Shown: positions 19,129 through 28,396, counted from the first letter of the stretch. The stretch is DNA of 53,294 bases from Bacteroides sp. (GCA_014801945.1 JAAVDF010000034.1:47174-100467); one strand, 5' to 3'. Notes: a model not told the origin generated them from the sequence alone. Made by a program: numbers and translations.

Positions 19129-20940
19129 TTACACAAGTTTTAAAGCTCTGACAAGCGTAGCATTGTCTTGTCTATCACGAACAGCAATCCGGACATATTC
19201 CTTCCCATGTCCGAAGCCTTTTTTTGATGAACAGTCCTTAATCAAAATATTGAACTGTGAAAGCAATCGTAATGTTAGTTCATAGGCCGACATCTTATCC
19301 TTTACTTCACAAAGGAAATAATTTGCCTGCGAAGGGATAACCCGGATAAAATCTATCTCCGAAAGTTCACGGAAAAACATTTCGCGCTCCTCGCGGAATT
19401 TCTCGCAGGCGTGACGATAATCGGATTCGTACTTTCCATAGATCTGCATGTAGTATTCACCGAATGAATTGATGTTCCAGATAGCAACATCCTTTTTCAT
19501 CCAGTTAATCAACTCACAATCAGCAGATGCAAGTACACCTAAACGCAATCCCGGCACTCCGTAGGATTTCGAGATACTTTTCATCACACAAAGGTGAGGA
19601 TAACGCGCAAGCACATCATTGTCAAGCAGCGTATTCGCTTCCCCTCCTTCCGAGAAATCGACAAACGATTCATCAACTATCAATCGGATTCCCTTCCCGG
19701 CACTCCATTCGGCCATGCGTATCAGATCAGCATATCCGATGAAATTACCGGAAGGATTGTCAGGATTTACGATAAGCAACGCATCGATATTCTTATCCGA
19801 GAAGAAGTCCATAAGATCGTCGGCCGTGTAACTGAAATCGTCATTCGACGGGATAAAGATCTCTCGCGCAGACTCAGACAGACGGTTGGGATATTCTTCA
19901 AATGTCGGGTAAGTCACACCAAGACGGCCTGAGATCCTTGACATAAGACTCTTTATAAGCTCCGCCGCACCGTTGCCCACACATACATATTCCTGCTTTA
20001 TCCCGAAATATTTTCCTGCGAGCATTGAATTCACACCCATTCCTGAAGGATATTCCCTCAGAAGTGTATCAAAATTGGCCTTCATCTCATAGACCATCTT
20101 CGGGGACGGGAAATAAGGATTGACGAGATAACAGAAATCCAGCATGCCGGGATATCGCCAGTAGCCACCGAAGCTGTGCTGCATCTTGCTCAGACGCGAA
20201 GCATCATCAGCAAAAATAGTCTCGGCGATACGCAGATCCTGCACATCATCGATCTCATACCATTTACGGTCGGCAATATCCACCGCCTTGATGCCACAAT
20301 GGTCAATCAAGGTCATGACACGCAACACCTGCTCGTAGTACTCATTATTTCCCATTGCCTTGATGTAGGCTTCAAGAAATGGCAGATAACGATTGGAAGC
20401 AAACTCACGGCTGAATTTATAGATGTTTACCGTCTTATAATAACTATCCGTGTCAGCATATTCAAACGCTGATTTAGGAATAAAAGTCACAATGTTGTCC
20501 TCATTATCCTTGCAGATCATCGTGCCATCCATCCAAGGTTGATATTTGGCTACCAACGCGACATTAGGATACTCTGAATCCAAGGCACAATCCAATACAC
20601 TATCTTCAAAGATCAGATCGGACTCAAGCAATATTGTATCATCCGCAAGCAGATAATCACGCGCAAGCCAGAGAGAATAGATATTGTTGGTCTTATCATA
20701 TACGGGATTCTCTATGAACTCTATGGCAAGATCCGGATAAGCCGACGAAACATAGTCCATAAGACTGCGTCGTCCATAACCGACCACTATCACAATCCTG
20801 TTTAAGTCAACAGCTGCAAGCTTACGGATCACTCTGTCTATAAGCTTCACGCCATTGACCTCAATCATACACTTGGTATTATCTTTGGTCAGTTCTCCGA
20901 GACGCCGTCCCATTCCGGCTGCCAATATAATTGCTTGCAT
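19129..20940 (-). CDS. Bifunctional LicC-like cytidylyltransferase fused to a CobD-like PLP enzyme
   Basis: A 603-residue fusion. Residues 1-240 are a sugar/choline-phosphate nucleotidyltransferase: AIILAAGMGRRLGELTKD, acidic ESDLIFED, and the LicC-like stretches NNIYSLWLARD and YEIDDVQDLRIAE. Residues ~255-603 are a fold-type-I PLP enzyme: NPDNPSGNF, DESFVDF (Asp423) and SISKSYGVPGLRLG with Lys458 as the likely Schiff-base lysine. The second half resembles threonine-phosphate decarboxylase CobD (IPGLRLG-like loop, QANYFL, YVRIAVRD) more than ordinary aminotransferases. Two readings follow. A phosphoserine-type decarboxylase plus CTP:phosphoethanolamine cytidylyltransferase would make CDP-ethanolamine. 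Alternatively it is an analogue of PntC-aminotransferase fusions that make CMP-2-aminoethylphosphonate. No phosphonate genes (pepM, ppd) are visible here. Confidence 0.85.
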   Translation of the reverse strand: MQAIILAAGMGRRLGELTKDNTKCMIEVNGVKLIDRVIRKLAAVDLNRIVIVVGYGRRSLMDYVSSAYPDLAIEFIENPVYDKTNNIYSLWLARDYLLADDTILLESDLIFEDSVLDCALDSEYPNVALVAKYQPWMDGTMICKDNEDNIVTFIPKSAFEYADTDSYYKTVNIYKFSREFASNRYLPFLEAYIKAMGNNEYYEQVLRVMTLIDHCGIKAVDIADRKWYEIDDVQDLRIAETIFADDASRLSKMQHSFGGYWRYPGMLDFCYLVNPYFPSPKMVYEMKANFDTLLREYPSGMGVNSMLAGKYFGIKQEYVCVGNGAAELIKSLMSRISGRLGVTYPTFEEYPNRLSESAREIFIPSNDDFSYTADDLMDFFSDKNIDALLIVNPDNPSGNFIGYADLIRMAEWSAGKGIRLIVDESFVDFSEGGEANTLLDNDVLARYPHLCVMKSISKSYGVPGLRLGVLASADCELINWMKKDVAIWNINSFGEYYMQIYGKYESDYRHACEKFREEREMFFRELSEIDFIRVIPSQANYFLCEVKDKMSAYELTLRLLSQFNILIKDCSSKKGFGHGKEYVRIAVRDRQDNATLVRALKLV

Positions 20941-21023
20941 AGTAGTTGTATTCTATCTGACTTAACTATATTTCCTCAATGTGAGCAGCGCATACTTCAA
21001 CACGGTCTGCAATTTTGAGACTA

Positions 21024-21031
21024 CAAATATA
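21024..21031 (-). promoter_or_regulatory. Possible internal promoter (-7 box TATATTTG) in the polysaccharide locus
   Basis: CAAATATA on the plus strand reads TATATTTG on the minus strand. It lies in the 128-nt gap between the glycosyltransferase and fusion-enzyme genes, the only large gap in the locus. No -33 TTG is at the right spacing. It could let the decoration module be expressed separately. Confidence 0.45.
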
Positions 21032-21068
21032 ATTAAAATCCTCCAAAGTTCATATAGCCATTTCAGGG

Positions 21069-22163
21069 TTAACTCTGACTCAATTCCTCAATTATCTGTA
21101 CAAGATAATTTTTTGAAATAGATTTCCAATTATGATCCTGTAAAGATTCCCGGACTCTTGATTCGCTGATTTCATATCTCTTTAGAAGGTATCTTTCAAG
21201 TCCTTCACACAATCCGTCAGCCGTATCCTGAATCAAGATACCATTATCATCATTAATAATTTCTTTATTTGCCCCAGTTTCAGTCGCAATACAAAAGAGG
21301 CCAGAGCGTATGTATTCAAAAGTCTTTGTAGGAGGCTGATGCTCATAATATGATGTGACCGGAACAAAACTTAGACCGACATTACATTGGTCAAAAAAAG
21401 GTTTTATCTGTGTCAGCGGGATATAACCGTGGAACGTCACTACTGAATCCAGACATAATTCCTTAGATAAATTCTTCAATTCATCCAATGAACCCGGAAG
21501 CCCATCACCGACGATATCCACTGTCATTGGTAATTCTGGGTGACGCTCTACAAACATTTTAATCCCTCTAACCATTACATCTATATTCCGGTTGATAAAA
21601 GTCCCGACATAAAGTATTCTCAACTTTTCATCATACTTTTTTACCTCATCGGATATCACATCTGCACCAAGAGGCAAAATCCTCACGGTATCTAAACCGA
21701 TCTTATCACCGATACCACATGTAATCGCGGAAACAAGATCAAAATGCCTACATTCCTTACATAACATCCTATCCGCTTTGATCCTGAATGCCTCGTCAGC
21801 TTCAATGGAAAATGTCCGGACATCAACAATCATTTTTTTCCAAGGACACATCAATTTAATTGCCGAACATCCTTTAAAATATTCTACAATTACCGCTCCT
21901 TTAAATCCGGCACTTAGATATATGGCATTAAGTAAAAATATAATTCCACGAATCATGTAAGGAAATTTAAACGGAGCATATATCACCTTGATACCATCTA
22001 AATGAACTATCTGTCGGCCATGTTTAGCCGACAGAACAGTTATATCATAGTCATCCCTAAGATATTCGCACCATTTGAAAAGATCTGTAAGCTGTCCGAA
22101 CTGCTCCTTATCAATGATGAGGAGTTTGGGACGCTTATTTTTACTTTTATCTTTCATAGTCAA
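21069..22163 (-). CDS. Glycosyltransferase, GT4/group 1-like
   Basis: A 364-residue GT-B-type glycosyltransferase. The C-terminal donor-binding half shows LRILYVGTFINRN, VDIVGDGLPGSLDEL, VTFHGYIPL and TKTFEYIRSGLFCIATETGANKEII, the E-x7-E-like region of family 4. The sugar donor and acceptor cannot be read. It is the only classical glycosyltransferase in the locus. It starts 3 nt after the polymerase gene. The first Met pair (MTM) gives a two-residue ambiguity in the start. Confidence 0.88.
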   Translation of the reverse strand: MTMKDKSKNKRPKLLIIDKEQFGQLTDLFKWCEYLRDDYDITVLSAKHGRQIVHLDGIKVIYAPFKFPYMIRGIIFLLNAIYLSAGFKGAVIVEYFKGCSAIKLMCPWKKMIVDVRTFSIEADEAFRIKADRMLCKECRHFDLVSAITCGIGDKIGLDTVRILPLGADVISDEVKKYDEKLRILYVGTFINRNIDVMVRGIKMFVERHPELPMTVDIVGDGLPGSLDELKNLSKELCLDSVVTFHGYIPLTQIKPFFDQCNVGLSFVPVTSYYEHQPPTKTFEYIRSGLFCIATETGANKEIINDDNGILIQDTADGLCEGLERYLLKRYEISESRVRESLQDHNWKSISKNYLVQIIEELSQS

Positions 22164-22166
22164 TTA

Positions 22167-23492
22167 TCACTTCCAATCGTAGCATCCTACCATCTCATTA
22201 TCACTTCTCTTAATATTGCCAACATATCCATACAAAGCAATATACACTAATATAAAGGTAAATGGGAAGAAACGCAATGAATCATTATACATCATGACCA
22301 GAATAATTATCACCCAAATGAAACATTTGATGTTTATTCCCGCAGGTAATGGACTTCGAGGAAGTAATATTGTAGCTATATTAATACAAAACCATATTAA
22401 ACCAAGGATGCCGAGCTGTATCACTACCGAAAATAAAAATGGTAATGATCCGGTAAGCAGCCACTGCCATTCTGCAGCAAACGGTGTAAGTTCCATTACA
22501 GTTCCACCCTTGAATTGTCCCAAACCTGCACCAAACATTATACCACCCACACAATCGGAAAGTGCCTCTGGTATAAATATGATTTTCGTAAAACGAGGAA
22601 CATCTATATTGCCTATATCCTCAACATCATAAGTTCCGTCCTGAATGAACTGAGCAAGTTCCAAAAGCTCCTCAGGATCCTCACCGATCATATAATCATC
22701 CATAGCTTCCTGAGAGAATACCGACTCCATATTTTGCCCCGTAATAGACAGATATGCTATGCCTAAGCCAAGCATACCTACAATCATAATTGGGACAGCC
22801 ATAATGAGCTTGAACACTGTTCTCCATTCAAATGGAAAGAGAAGCAAGAAATAAGCTAACAAAAATATAAAACTGATCTTTGTTTCATTGAGAAAAGTTG
22901 GATAAAGAAGGATGAAATACATTTTATTGCGAACCACTTCATCCAAGTAATTACCATACCTCCATCTTTTCGACAGAAGATAAAATGAAATAATGTAGAT
23001 CAGAGTAGATACAATACCTGAATAGCCATATCCCATACTTCCTCCACCATGATCGTTAGCACCATAACGGATGAACTGCCATGTCATACAGAACGCCTGC
23101 AAAAATAGGAAGATCAGCAGCTGCTTGTCAAATGAGCTGATAAACTGTTCCCTATACTTCGATGTAAGAAACCAACGGCAAATGGGGACGGCAAAAAGAA
23201 GTCCGAAAAAATCTCTCGTACCATTGAAGCTAAAAATCAAACCGAGATGGTTGAGATGACAGGAAATGACTCCGATGATCAGAAAAGAGACTAAAACAAA
23301 AATATCCCGCCTGTCGCGCAACAAATATATCCCAAGGAAAAGAAATATAATATCTGTCAGCAGCAACACCACACTTCTGAAAGGAATTAGTGGCGGCAGG
23401 AGCTCTTCTGAAATAAATCCAAATGTCAGAAGAGCCCACATCGCGCCGAAAAACAAGCCCGATAAAAACTTATATCTATCAATCATAGTCAA
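22167..23492 (-). CDS. wzy: Wzy-like polysaccharide polymerase
   Basis: A 441-residue membrane protein with about 11-12 hydrophobic helices and one large soluble loop (about residues 230-310, rich in acidic residues: YMIGEDPEELLELAQF). This pattern, with the position between wzc and a glycosyltransferase, fits an O-antigen/capsule polymerase or ligase of the Wzy/WaaL class. Sequence conservation in this family is too low for a firm assignment. Such enzymes join repeat units in the periplasm. It lies 26 nt after wzc. Confidence 0.75.
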   Translation of the reverse strand: MTMIDRYKFLSGLFFGAMWALLTFGFISEELLPPLIPFRSVVLLLTDIIFLFLGIYLLRDRRDIFVLVSFLIIGVISCHLNHLGLIFSFNGTRDFFGLLFAVPICRWFLTSKYREQFISSFDKQLLIFLFLQAFCMTWQFIRYGANDHGGGSMGYGYSGIVSTLIYIISFYLLSKRWRYGNYLDEVVRNKMYFILLYPTFLNETKISFIFLLAYFLLLFPFEWRTVFKLIMAVPIMIVGMLGLGIAYLSITGQNMESVFSQEAMDDYMIGEDPEELLELAQFIQDGTYDVEDIGNIDVPRFTKIIFIPEALSDCVGGIMFGAGLGQFKGGTVMELTPFAAEWQWLLTGSLPFLFSVVIQLGILGLIWFCINIATILLPRSPLPAGINIKCFIWVIIILVMMYNDSLRFFPFTFILVYIALYGYVGNIKRSDNEMVGCYDWK

Positions 23493-23517
23493 ATCGGATA
23501 TCGCAGTCGAAACTCAT

Positions 23518-25812
23518 TTACTTACGGGAAGGCTTGGCAGAGTAGCCGTAGCCATAACCCTTCTTGGATGCGGTACCGTTGACCACAACAGAGAGCTTCT
23601 TCAGGCGATTGTTCTCATATATATTCTCCACATAACGGAGATCGCTCACCGTGCTGTAGTTGACACGTGTGACATATACGGTAGCATCAGCAACCCTGTC
23701 AAGGCTGAACGTATCGCTGACCATACCAACAGGCGCACTGTCAATGATGATATAATCATACATTGTGCGCAGTTTGGCAAAGAGTTCATCAACCTTCTTG
23801 GAGGCCAGAAGTTCCGCAGGATTAGGCGGAATCGGACCGGCGACAATAACGTCACAATCCGCCACGCCCGGCATGGGTACTATGATCGATTCAAGCGTCA
23901 CATTTGACACTGAAAGATAATTGGTAAGACCGAGATGAGGATTTATACCGAGATAATTGGCCAGCTGCGGGTTACGGATATCCATACCCACGAGAAGTAC
24001 ACGTTTGCCTTCAAGGAGTGACAATGTCGCAGCAAGGTTCAATGAAATGAATGATTTGCCTTCACCTGAACGGGTGGATGTCATCAGTACCACCTTATCA
24101 TTCTCCCCTCCAAGCATAAACTGGAGGTTGGTTCGTATAAGTCGGAAAAGCTCCGTCGCAGATGAAGTATCGGTTGCCGAAACGACGAGGCTACGACCGG
24201 AACGGTCAATACACATCTCGCCGAGAATCGGTGCGGAAACATGTTTCTGTACATCCTCCTTAGTGTCAAATTTGCTACGGACAAGACTTCTTACATACAT
24301 CACCACAGGCGGCAGAAGCAATCCCAAAATAAATGCTATCACAAGAATGATCTTCTTTGACACTCCGAGTGGTTCACTGAGAGAGAAAGCCTCGTCTATA
24401 ATCTGGCCCTTAGGAATGGAATTGGCCAGCACCATGGCATTTTCCTCCTGTTTCTGAAGCAGGAACAGATATATCTCCTGTTTAATTTCCTGCTGGCGTT
24501 TCATGTTTATGTATTCGCGTTCCTGCGAAGGGATATTACCGAGCTTTCCGGCAATCGTGTTCTGTTCCGATTTAATCTGCCGGAGATTAAGTTCCGCATT
24601 CTCAAGTGCCTTATGACTCGAAGCAAGGATGTTGTTACGCAGAAGATCCATCTGCTTTGTCAACTGGCGGAGAGCATAGCTGTTGCTACGTGCATTCTGT
24701 GAAAGTTCAAGATGTTTGAACACAAGAGAATTATATGAGTTGATTCCGCTTTGAACTCCACCGTTTGCAACGGTCGTAGGTATCAATGCATTGTAATTTA
24801 TTGAATCTACGAGAAATTCGCGTGTAAGTTTCAGAAGCTCGATCTCTTTCTCGATATTGAAGATCGCAGACTCCATCTGACCCTTCTTAGAGCTCTGATA
24901 ACTGGCTTCTGCAGCGACATCAACAATTCTGTTCTGTTCCTTGTACTTCTGAATGGCCAACTCCGACTCATTAAGCTCACCTGAAAGCAAGTCTATGCGA
25001 TCCTCAAGGAAGGCCGCAGTCTTTTCTCCCTGAAGATTCTTTTCATTTATACCGCGTTCATTATACTTCTCAATGATTTTATTGAGGATGGCAACTCCAT
25101 ATTCGGCATTCGGAGTATTGAGGCCGAGACTGATTACGTTGCTCTTCTTACTACCTCGATAAGCCATCACATCCTTATCCATCTCCTCAGCCGCAACATC
25201 GTAACCGCTGAAAGCGATTTTTGTCTTCAGTTTCTCTCCCTTGACATAAGCAGGGGTAGTCACTACGGTAAAATCGCCATATATAGTATGGAGTTCAGTC
25301 GGAAGAGCCACATCCTTTACCTTGGCAATAACATCGCGATTCACCTTAGCTTTGATATCCGCGCGACCCTTATCATTGATTTTTACATCAAAGATTATGG
25401 TTGACATCAATGTATCCGAAATGGCCGGAGCCACTACATCGACCGGAAATTCCGGGAATGCGAGATGACTCTTTAGGAAACCATCGCTCACATAATGAAG
25501 TCTGTTTATTCCTAACTCCTTGGCAACGTTTTTAAACAATGAGTGAGAACCGATCACAAACACCTCGTCCTCGACAAATCCTTTAGAACCAAAGAGGCTT
25601 CCCATGCCACCGAGATCTGCCATCGGATTTGAGTCCTCCTGCTGGATAAGCACATTTGCCCTTACCGCCATTGGACGCTGATACTTTCTGGTATAGAGAT
25701 ATCCGAGTCCTACACATAAAATGACCGAAATGACAAACCAATACCATTTCGAGAGATATGTTTTGATCAGTGCATTGAAATCAATGAAATCCGATGCATT
25801 CTTTTTTGCCAT
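23518..25812 (-). CDS. wzc: Polysaccharide co-polymerase/BY-kinase (Wzc type)
   Basis: A 764-residue inner-membrane protein. A Wzz domain lies between two transmembrane helices (about 20-42, WYWFVISVILCVGLGYLY; and about 495-520, KKIILVIAFILGLLLPPVVM), with a long periplasmic coiled coil. The cytosolic tyrosine autokinase has Walker A RSGEGKSFISLNLA, Walker A' VLLVGMDIRNP and Walker B YDYIIIDSAP. The C-terminus holds a short tyrosine cluster (KKGYGYGYSAK), the usual autophosphorylation site. BY-kinases control chain length and export. It lies 30 nt after wza, and the pair is the standard export core. Confidence 0.95.
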   Translation of the reverse strand: MAKKNASDFIDFNALIKTYLSKWYWFVISVILCVGLGYLYTRKYQRPMAVRANVLIQQEDSNPMADLGGMGSLFGSKGFVEDEVFVIGSHSLFKNVAKELGINRLHYVSDGFLKSHLAFPEFPVDVVAPAISDTLMSTIIFDVKINDKGRADIKAKVNRDVIAKVKDVALPTELHTIYGDFTVVTTPAYVKGEKLKTKIAFSGYDVAAEEMDKDVMAYRGSKKSNVISLGLNTPNAEYGVAILNKIIEKYNERGINEKNLQGEKTAAFLEDRIDLLSGELNESELAIQKYKEQNRIVDVAAEASYQSSKKGQMESAIFNIEKEIELLKLTREFLVDSINYNALIPTTVANGGVQSGINSYNSLVFKHLELSQNARSNSYALRQLTKQMDLLRNNILASSHKALENAELNLRQIKSEQNTIAGKLGNIPSQEREYINMKRQQEIKQEIYLFLLQKQEENAMVLANSIPKGQIIDEAFSLSEPLGVSKKIILVIAFILGLLLPPVVMYVRSLVRSKFDTKEDVQKHVSAPILGEMCIDRSGRSLVVSATDTSSATELFRLIRTNLQFMLGGENDKVVLMTSTRSGEGKSFISLNLAATLSLLEGKRVLLVGMDIRNPQLANYLGINPHLGLTNYLSVSNVTLESIIVPMPGVADCDVIVAGPIPPNPAELLASKKVDELFAKLRTMYDYIIIDSAPVGMVSDTFSLDRVADATVYVTRVNYSTVSDLRYVENIYENNRLKKLSVVVNGTASKKGYGYGYSAKPSRK

Positions 25813-25841
25813 AATTCGAGATATGAGTCTAAAGGGATTAT

Positions 25842-26645
25842 TTATTTTACAGTCAGTGCAATGACAAGCGATGCGATTACGGATGACGCACTCACTATCG
25901 TAGAAATCACTGAAAGTTTGAAAGCATTATCCTGATTGTATTTCGAGTTGGCCTGACGCACTTTGTTAGGCTCAACATAGATATAATCATTCTGCTCCAG
26001 ATAATAGTACGGTGATGACAGTACTTCTGACGAATTCATGTCAAGATGCACATATTCCTTCTTACCATCCTTTTCACGGATAAGCAACACATTCGAACGC
26101 TCGCCGTAAGGAGTCATATCACCAGCGGCAGAAATGGCATCAAGGATTGAAAAACGGTTTCGTGTAACTTTGACAGATCCGGGATTATTGACCTCACCGG
26201 CAACATTGACATGGAAATTGACAAGCTCGACCGATACCATAGGATCTGTCACCGCCTTGCTTATATCTTCGGTAAGTTTCGCCTGCAGCTGCTCTACCGT
26301 CATACCGGCGACGTGTATTCTGCCGAGTTCAGGGAAATCGATATCCCCCGATGTCGTCACTATATATGTCTTCGGCGTGGGAGTGATGTTAACTCCGAAT
26401 TGTTCGCGCGTAGCGGGGTTGACAGACGGCACATTATATATAGCTGTCGCTTCAGGATTGACTGAAGTAACAGAGATGAAAAGTTCGTCATCAGGTTTGA
26501 TCTCCGGGAGATAGTTCTCAGCCGGGAAAGTTCCCTCTTTTATAGTTGAAATATCAGTAAAGTAAGGTAATACGGTCTTACTGCTACTGCATGATGCTAA
26601 CATTGCAGCAACAAATGTGCCAAGCAATAATGATCTGGTTTTCAT
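25842..26645 (-). CDS. wza: Polysaccharide export lipoprotein (Wza type)
   Basis: A 267-residue lipoprotein of the outer-membrane export channel. The start at 26645 is preferred: it yields the signal MKTRSLLLGTFVAAMLASCS with lipobox MLASC. The upstream Met (26663) lies inside the -7 box. A Poly_export domain (LPEIKPDDELFISVTSVNPE ... GDIDFPELGRIHVAGMTVEQ) and an SLBB domain (VNVAGEVNNPGSVKVTRNRF) are visible, followed by a C-terminal hydrophobic helix (VISTIVSASSVIASLVIALT). It is the first gene of the locus and directly downstream of a strong promoter. Confidence 0.94.
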   Translation of the reverse strand: MKTRSLLLGTFVAAMLASCSSSKTVLPYFTDISTIKEGTFPAENYLPEIKPDDELFISVTSVNPEATAIYNVPSVNPATREQFGVNITPTPKTYIVTTSGDIDFPELGRIHVAGMTVEQLQAKLTEDISKAVTDPMVSVELVNFHVNVAGEVNNPGSVKVTRNRFSILDAISAAGDMTPYGERSNVLLIREKDGKKEYVHLDMNSSEVLSSPYYYLEQNDYIYVEPNKVRQANSKYNQDNAFKLSVISTIVSASSVIASLVIALTVK

Positions 26646-26660
26646 AAAACAGTTTTTTCT

Positions 26661-26691
26661 CAAAAATAAGAATGCCGTTAATGCATTACAA
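26661..26691 (-). promoter_or_regulatory. Promoter of the polysaccharide locus
   Basis: On the minus strand, TTG (complement of 26689-26691), a 20-nt spacer and TATTTTTG (complement of 26661-26668). The predicted leader is about 11 nt. No invertible repeats flank it, so phase variation of the kind seen at many Bacteroides capsule promoters is not indicated. Confidence 0.75.
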
Positions 26692-26737
26692 TTATTTAAC
26701 GTTAAGATCTCATCAAATATTATAAGTCATGATAAAT

Positions 26738-27310
26738 TCACACGTTCAGAGCCCGCTCGATCTGAGGCAGTAGCGGAGAAATGGAATCATTGGATATGAT
26801 GCGGACATTGGAATGCCTTTCCTGAACCTCAAAGCTTTCCTGCGAACTTATGCGTGCCAGTACATGCTCACGCGAAAATCCATTGCGGGCCATCACACGC
26901 TCCACGCGTAAATCCAATGGAGCATCTATCTCCCACACTTCATCAACCATTCGATCGATACCGCTTTGATACAGAATAGCAGTCTCTACAAAGGCACATA
27001 CATCACCCTGTTCCCCGTACCAAGAAGCAAGATCCTTACGCACCGCCCCGTGGACAATCGCATTAAGCCTTTGAAGAGCTTCATAATCCGAAAACACGAT
27101 CTCGCTCAAACGCTTGCGATCAATCATCCCATCCGCACGCACACAATCCGGATGGATATCCGCTGCTATGCTCCGCTTGATTTCAGGATCCGTATTCATA
27201 ATTTCAGTCGCTCGGCTGTCACAATCATAGACAGGATAACCCATAGCCATGACGATACGGCTGACAATGGTCTTACCGCAACCGATTCCGCCTGATATTG
27301 CAGTCAACAT
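26738..27310 (-). CDS. coaE: Dephospho-CoA kinase
   Basis: A 190-residue P-loop kinase that phosphorylates dephospho-CoA in the last step of CoA synthesis. Walker A is SGGIGCGKTIVSRI; the family segments YPVYDCDSRA (Asp-containing), VFSDYEALQRLNAIVHGAVR and VETAILYQSG are all visible. It is the last gene of the nusB-yajC-ybbR-coaE group conserved across Bacteroidales, 87 nt after ybbR. Confidence 0.95.
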   Translation of the reverse strand: MLTAISGGIGCGKTIVSRIVMAMGYPVYDCDSRATEIMNTDPEIKRSIAADIHPDCVRADGMIDRKRLSEIVFSDYEALQRLNAIVHGAVRKDLASWYGEQGDVCAFVETAILYQSGIDRMVDEVWEIDAPLDLRVERVMARNGFSREHVLARISSQESFEVQERHSNVRIISNDSISPLLPQIERALNV

Positions 27311-27397
27311 GTGAATTATACGATAATAGATTTAAGATTAATGATAACCGGCATAACCCAAACCATCAGACACCACTACAGCTATCATATAGGCAAA

Positions 27398-28369
27398 TCA
27401 TTTACCATTTTCAATGATATACTCTACGCTATCAGGCGTGAAACTGACGTTGTGATAGACACCGGGCATCGATGAGAGCGTAACTCCCAATTTCTTCTTT
27501 GACGGTTTTGCTCCATGAAAATCCACATAAGCCTTTACAGGATAATCATCGTTATAGGAACTCATGGGCACGAGATAACTTATCTCAACTTTTGAAGGGA
27601 ACGTAATCATATTTACACCTTCGGGGAGATTTTCAACCTCTATCCCAATGGACCGTTTACGCATGATCAGCGGTTCGACCGGAACGGTCACTGTAACCAC
27701 ATCCGGGATAATGCGCACTCCTGCTATCGGTTTCACCTTCACCTCATAACGTGTGGTATCCTTCAGACCGGACTTGACAAGAGGTTCAGTTGATACGAAT
27801 TTAAGCGAATGGGGAAGGTCCGTGACGGAGTACAATGTTACGGAATCCGTACTTGCCATGATGGGGCCTGAAATTATATACTGCAGATTCGGCCTGACAT
27901 CGGCGTGGATCATAAGCTTAACCTTCACACCGGGTTGTGATGTATAAGGCACATGCAGGGAATCCGGACGACAGGACACAATCTGCACACCGTTTCCGAA
28001 ATATTCCCTCATTCTGGAGTCAAGCTTCTGATGATTCACTACAATAGCCCCGTCCTCGGCATTTTCCTGCCACTTGAGACGGACCGGCGACAGTTTACCC
28101 CACAGGAAGCGTAGCAACTGTGAATCCTTACCCTTGACGCTCACTCCGATTGACGGTGGGATCTGCCCGATCACAGTCACACTGTCGGGCACATCCTGAA
28201 GTTCAACAGGCACATCGAAATCTCGCTGAACTTCAGTATCCAGCGAAAGAAACACCCAAAAGACAAACGCCACTGCAACAAAAAGCAGGTAGAGCATGAC
28301 GTTTTGACCGCGGCTCGATTTTAGAGCCGCAGTCACTTTCGCCTGTATCTTCCGGGTATTATCGTTCAT
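27398..28369 (-). CDS. YbbR-like (CdaR-type) membrane-anchored protein
   Basis: A 323-residue protein with a cytosolic basic start, one transmembrane helix (residues ~23-43, VMLYLLFVAVAFVFWVFLSL) and repeated YbbR-type beta domains (FDVPVELQDVPDSVTVIGQI; RSIGIEVENLPEGVNMITFP). In Firmicutes such proteins (CdaR) regulate the diadenylate cyclase CdaA; in Bacteroidetes they sit beside coaE and yajC and their role is unclear. No cyclase gene is present in the window. It lies 27 nt after yajC. Confidence 0.85.
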   Translation of the reverse strand: MNDNTRKIQAKVTAALKSSRGQNVMLYLLFVAVAFVFWVFLSLDTEVQRDFDVPVELQDVPDSVTVIGQIPPSIGVSVKGKDSQLLRFLWGKLSPVRLKWQENAEDGAIVVNHQKLDSRMREYFGNGVQIVSCRPDSLHVPYTSQPGVKVKLMIHADVRPNLQYIISGPIMASTDSVTLYSVTDLPHSLKFVSTEPLVKSGLKDTTRYEVKVKPIAGVRIIPDVVTVTVPVEPLIMRKRSIGIEVENLPEGVNMITFPSKVEISYLVPMSSYNDDYPVKAYVDFHGAKPSKKKLGVTLSSMPGVYHNVSFTPDSVEYIIENGK

Positions 28370-28396
28370 GTCGTGTAAACCTGTATGACAATCGGA

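Noticed and set aside
22167-26691. Phase-variable capsule promoter
   Set aside because: No inverted repeats flank the promoter at 26661-26691 and no invertase gene is adjacent.
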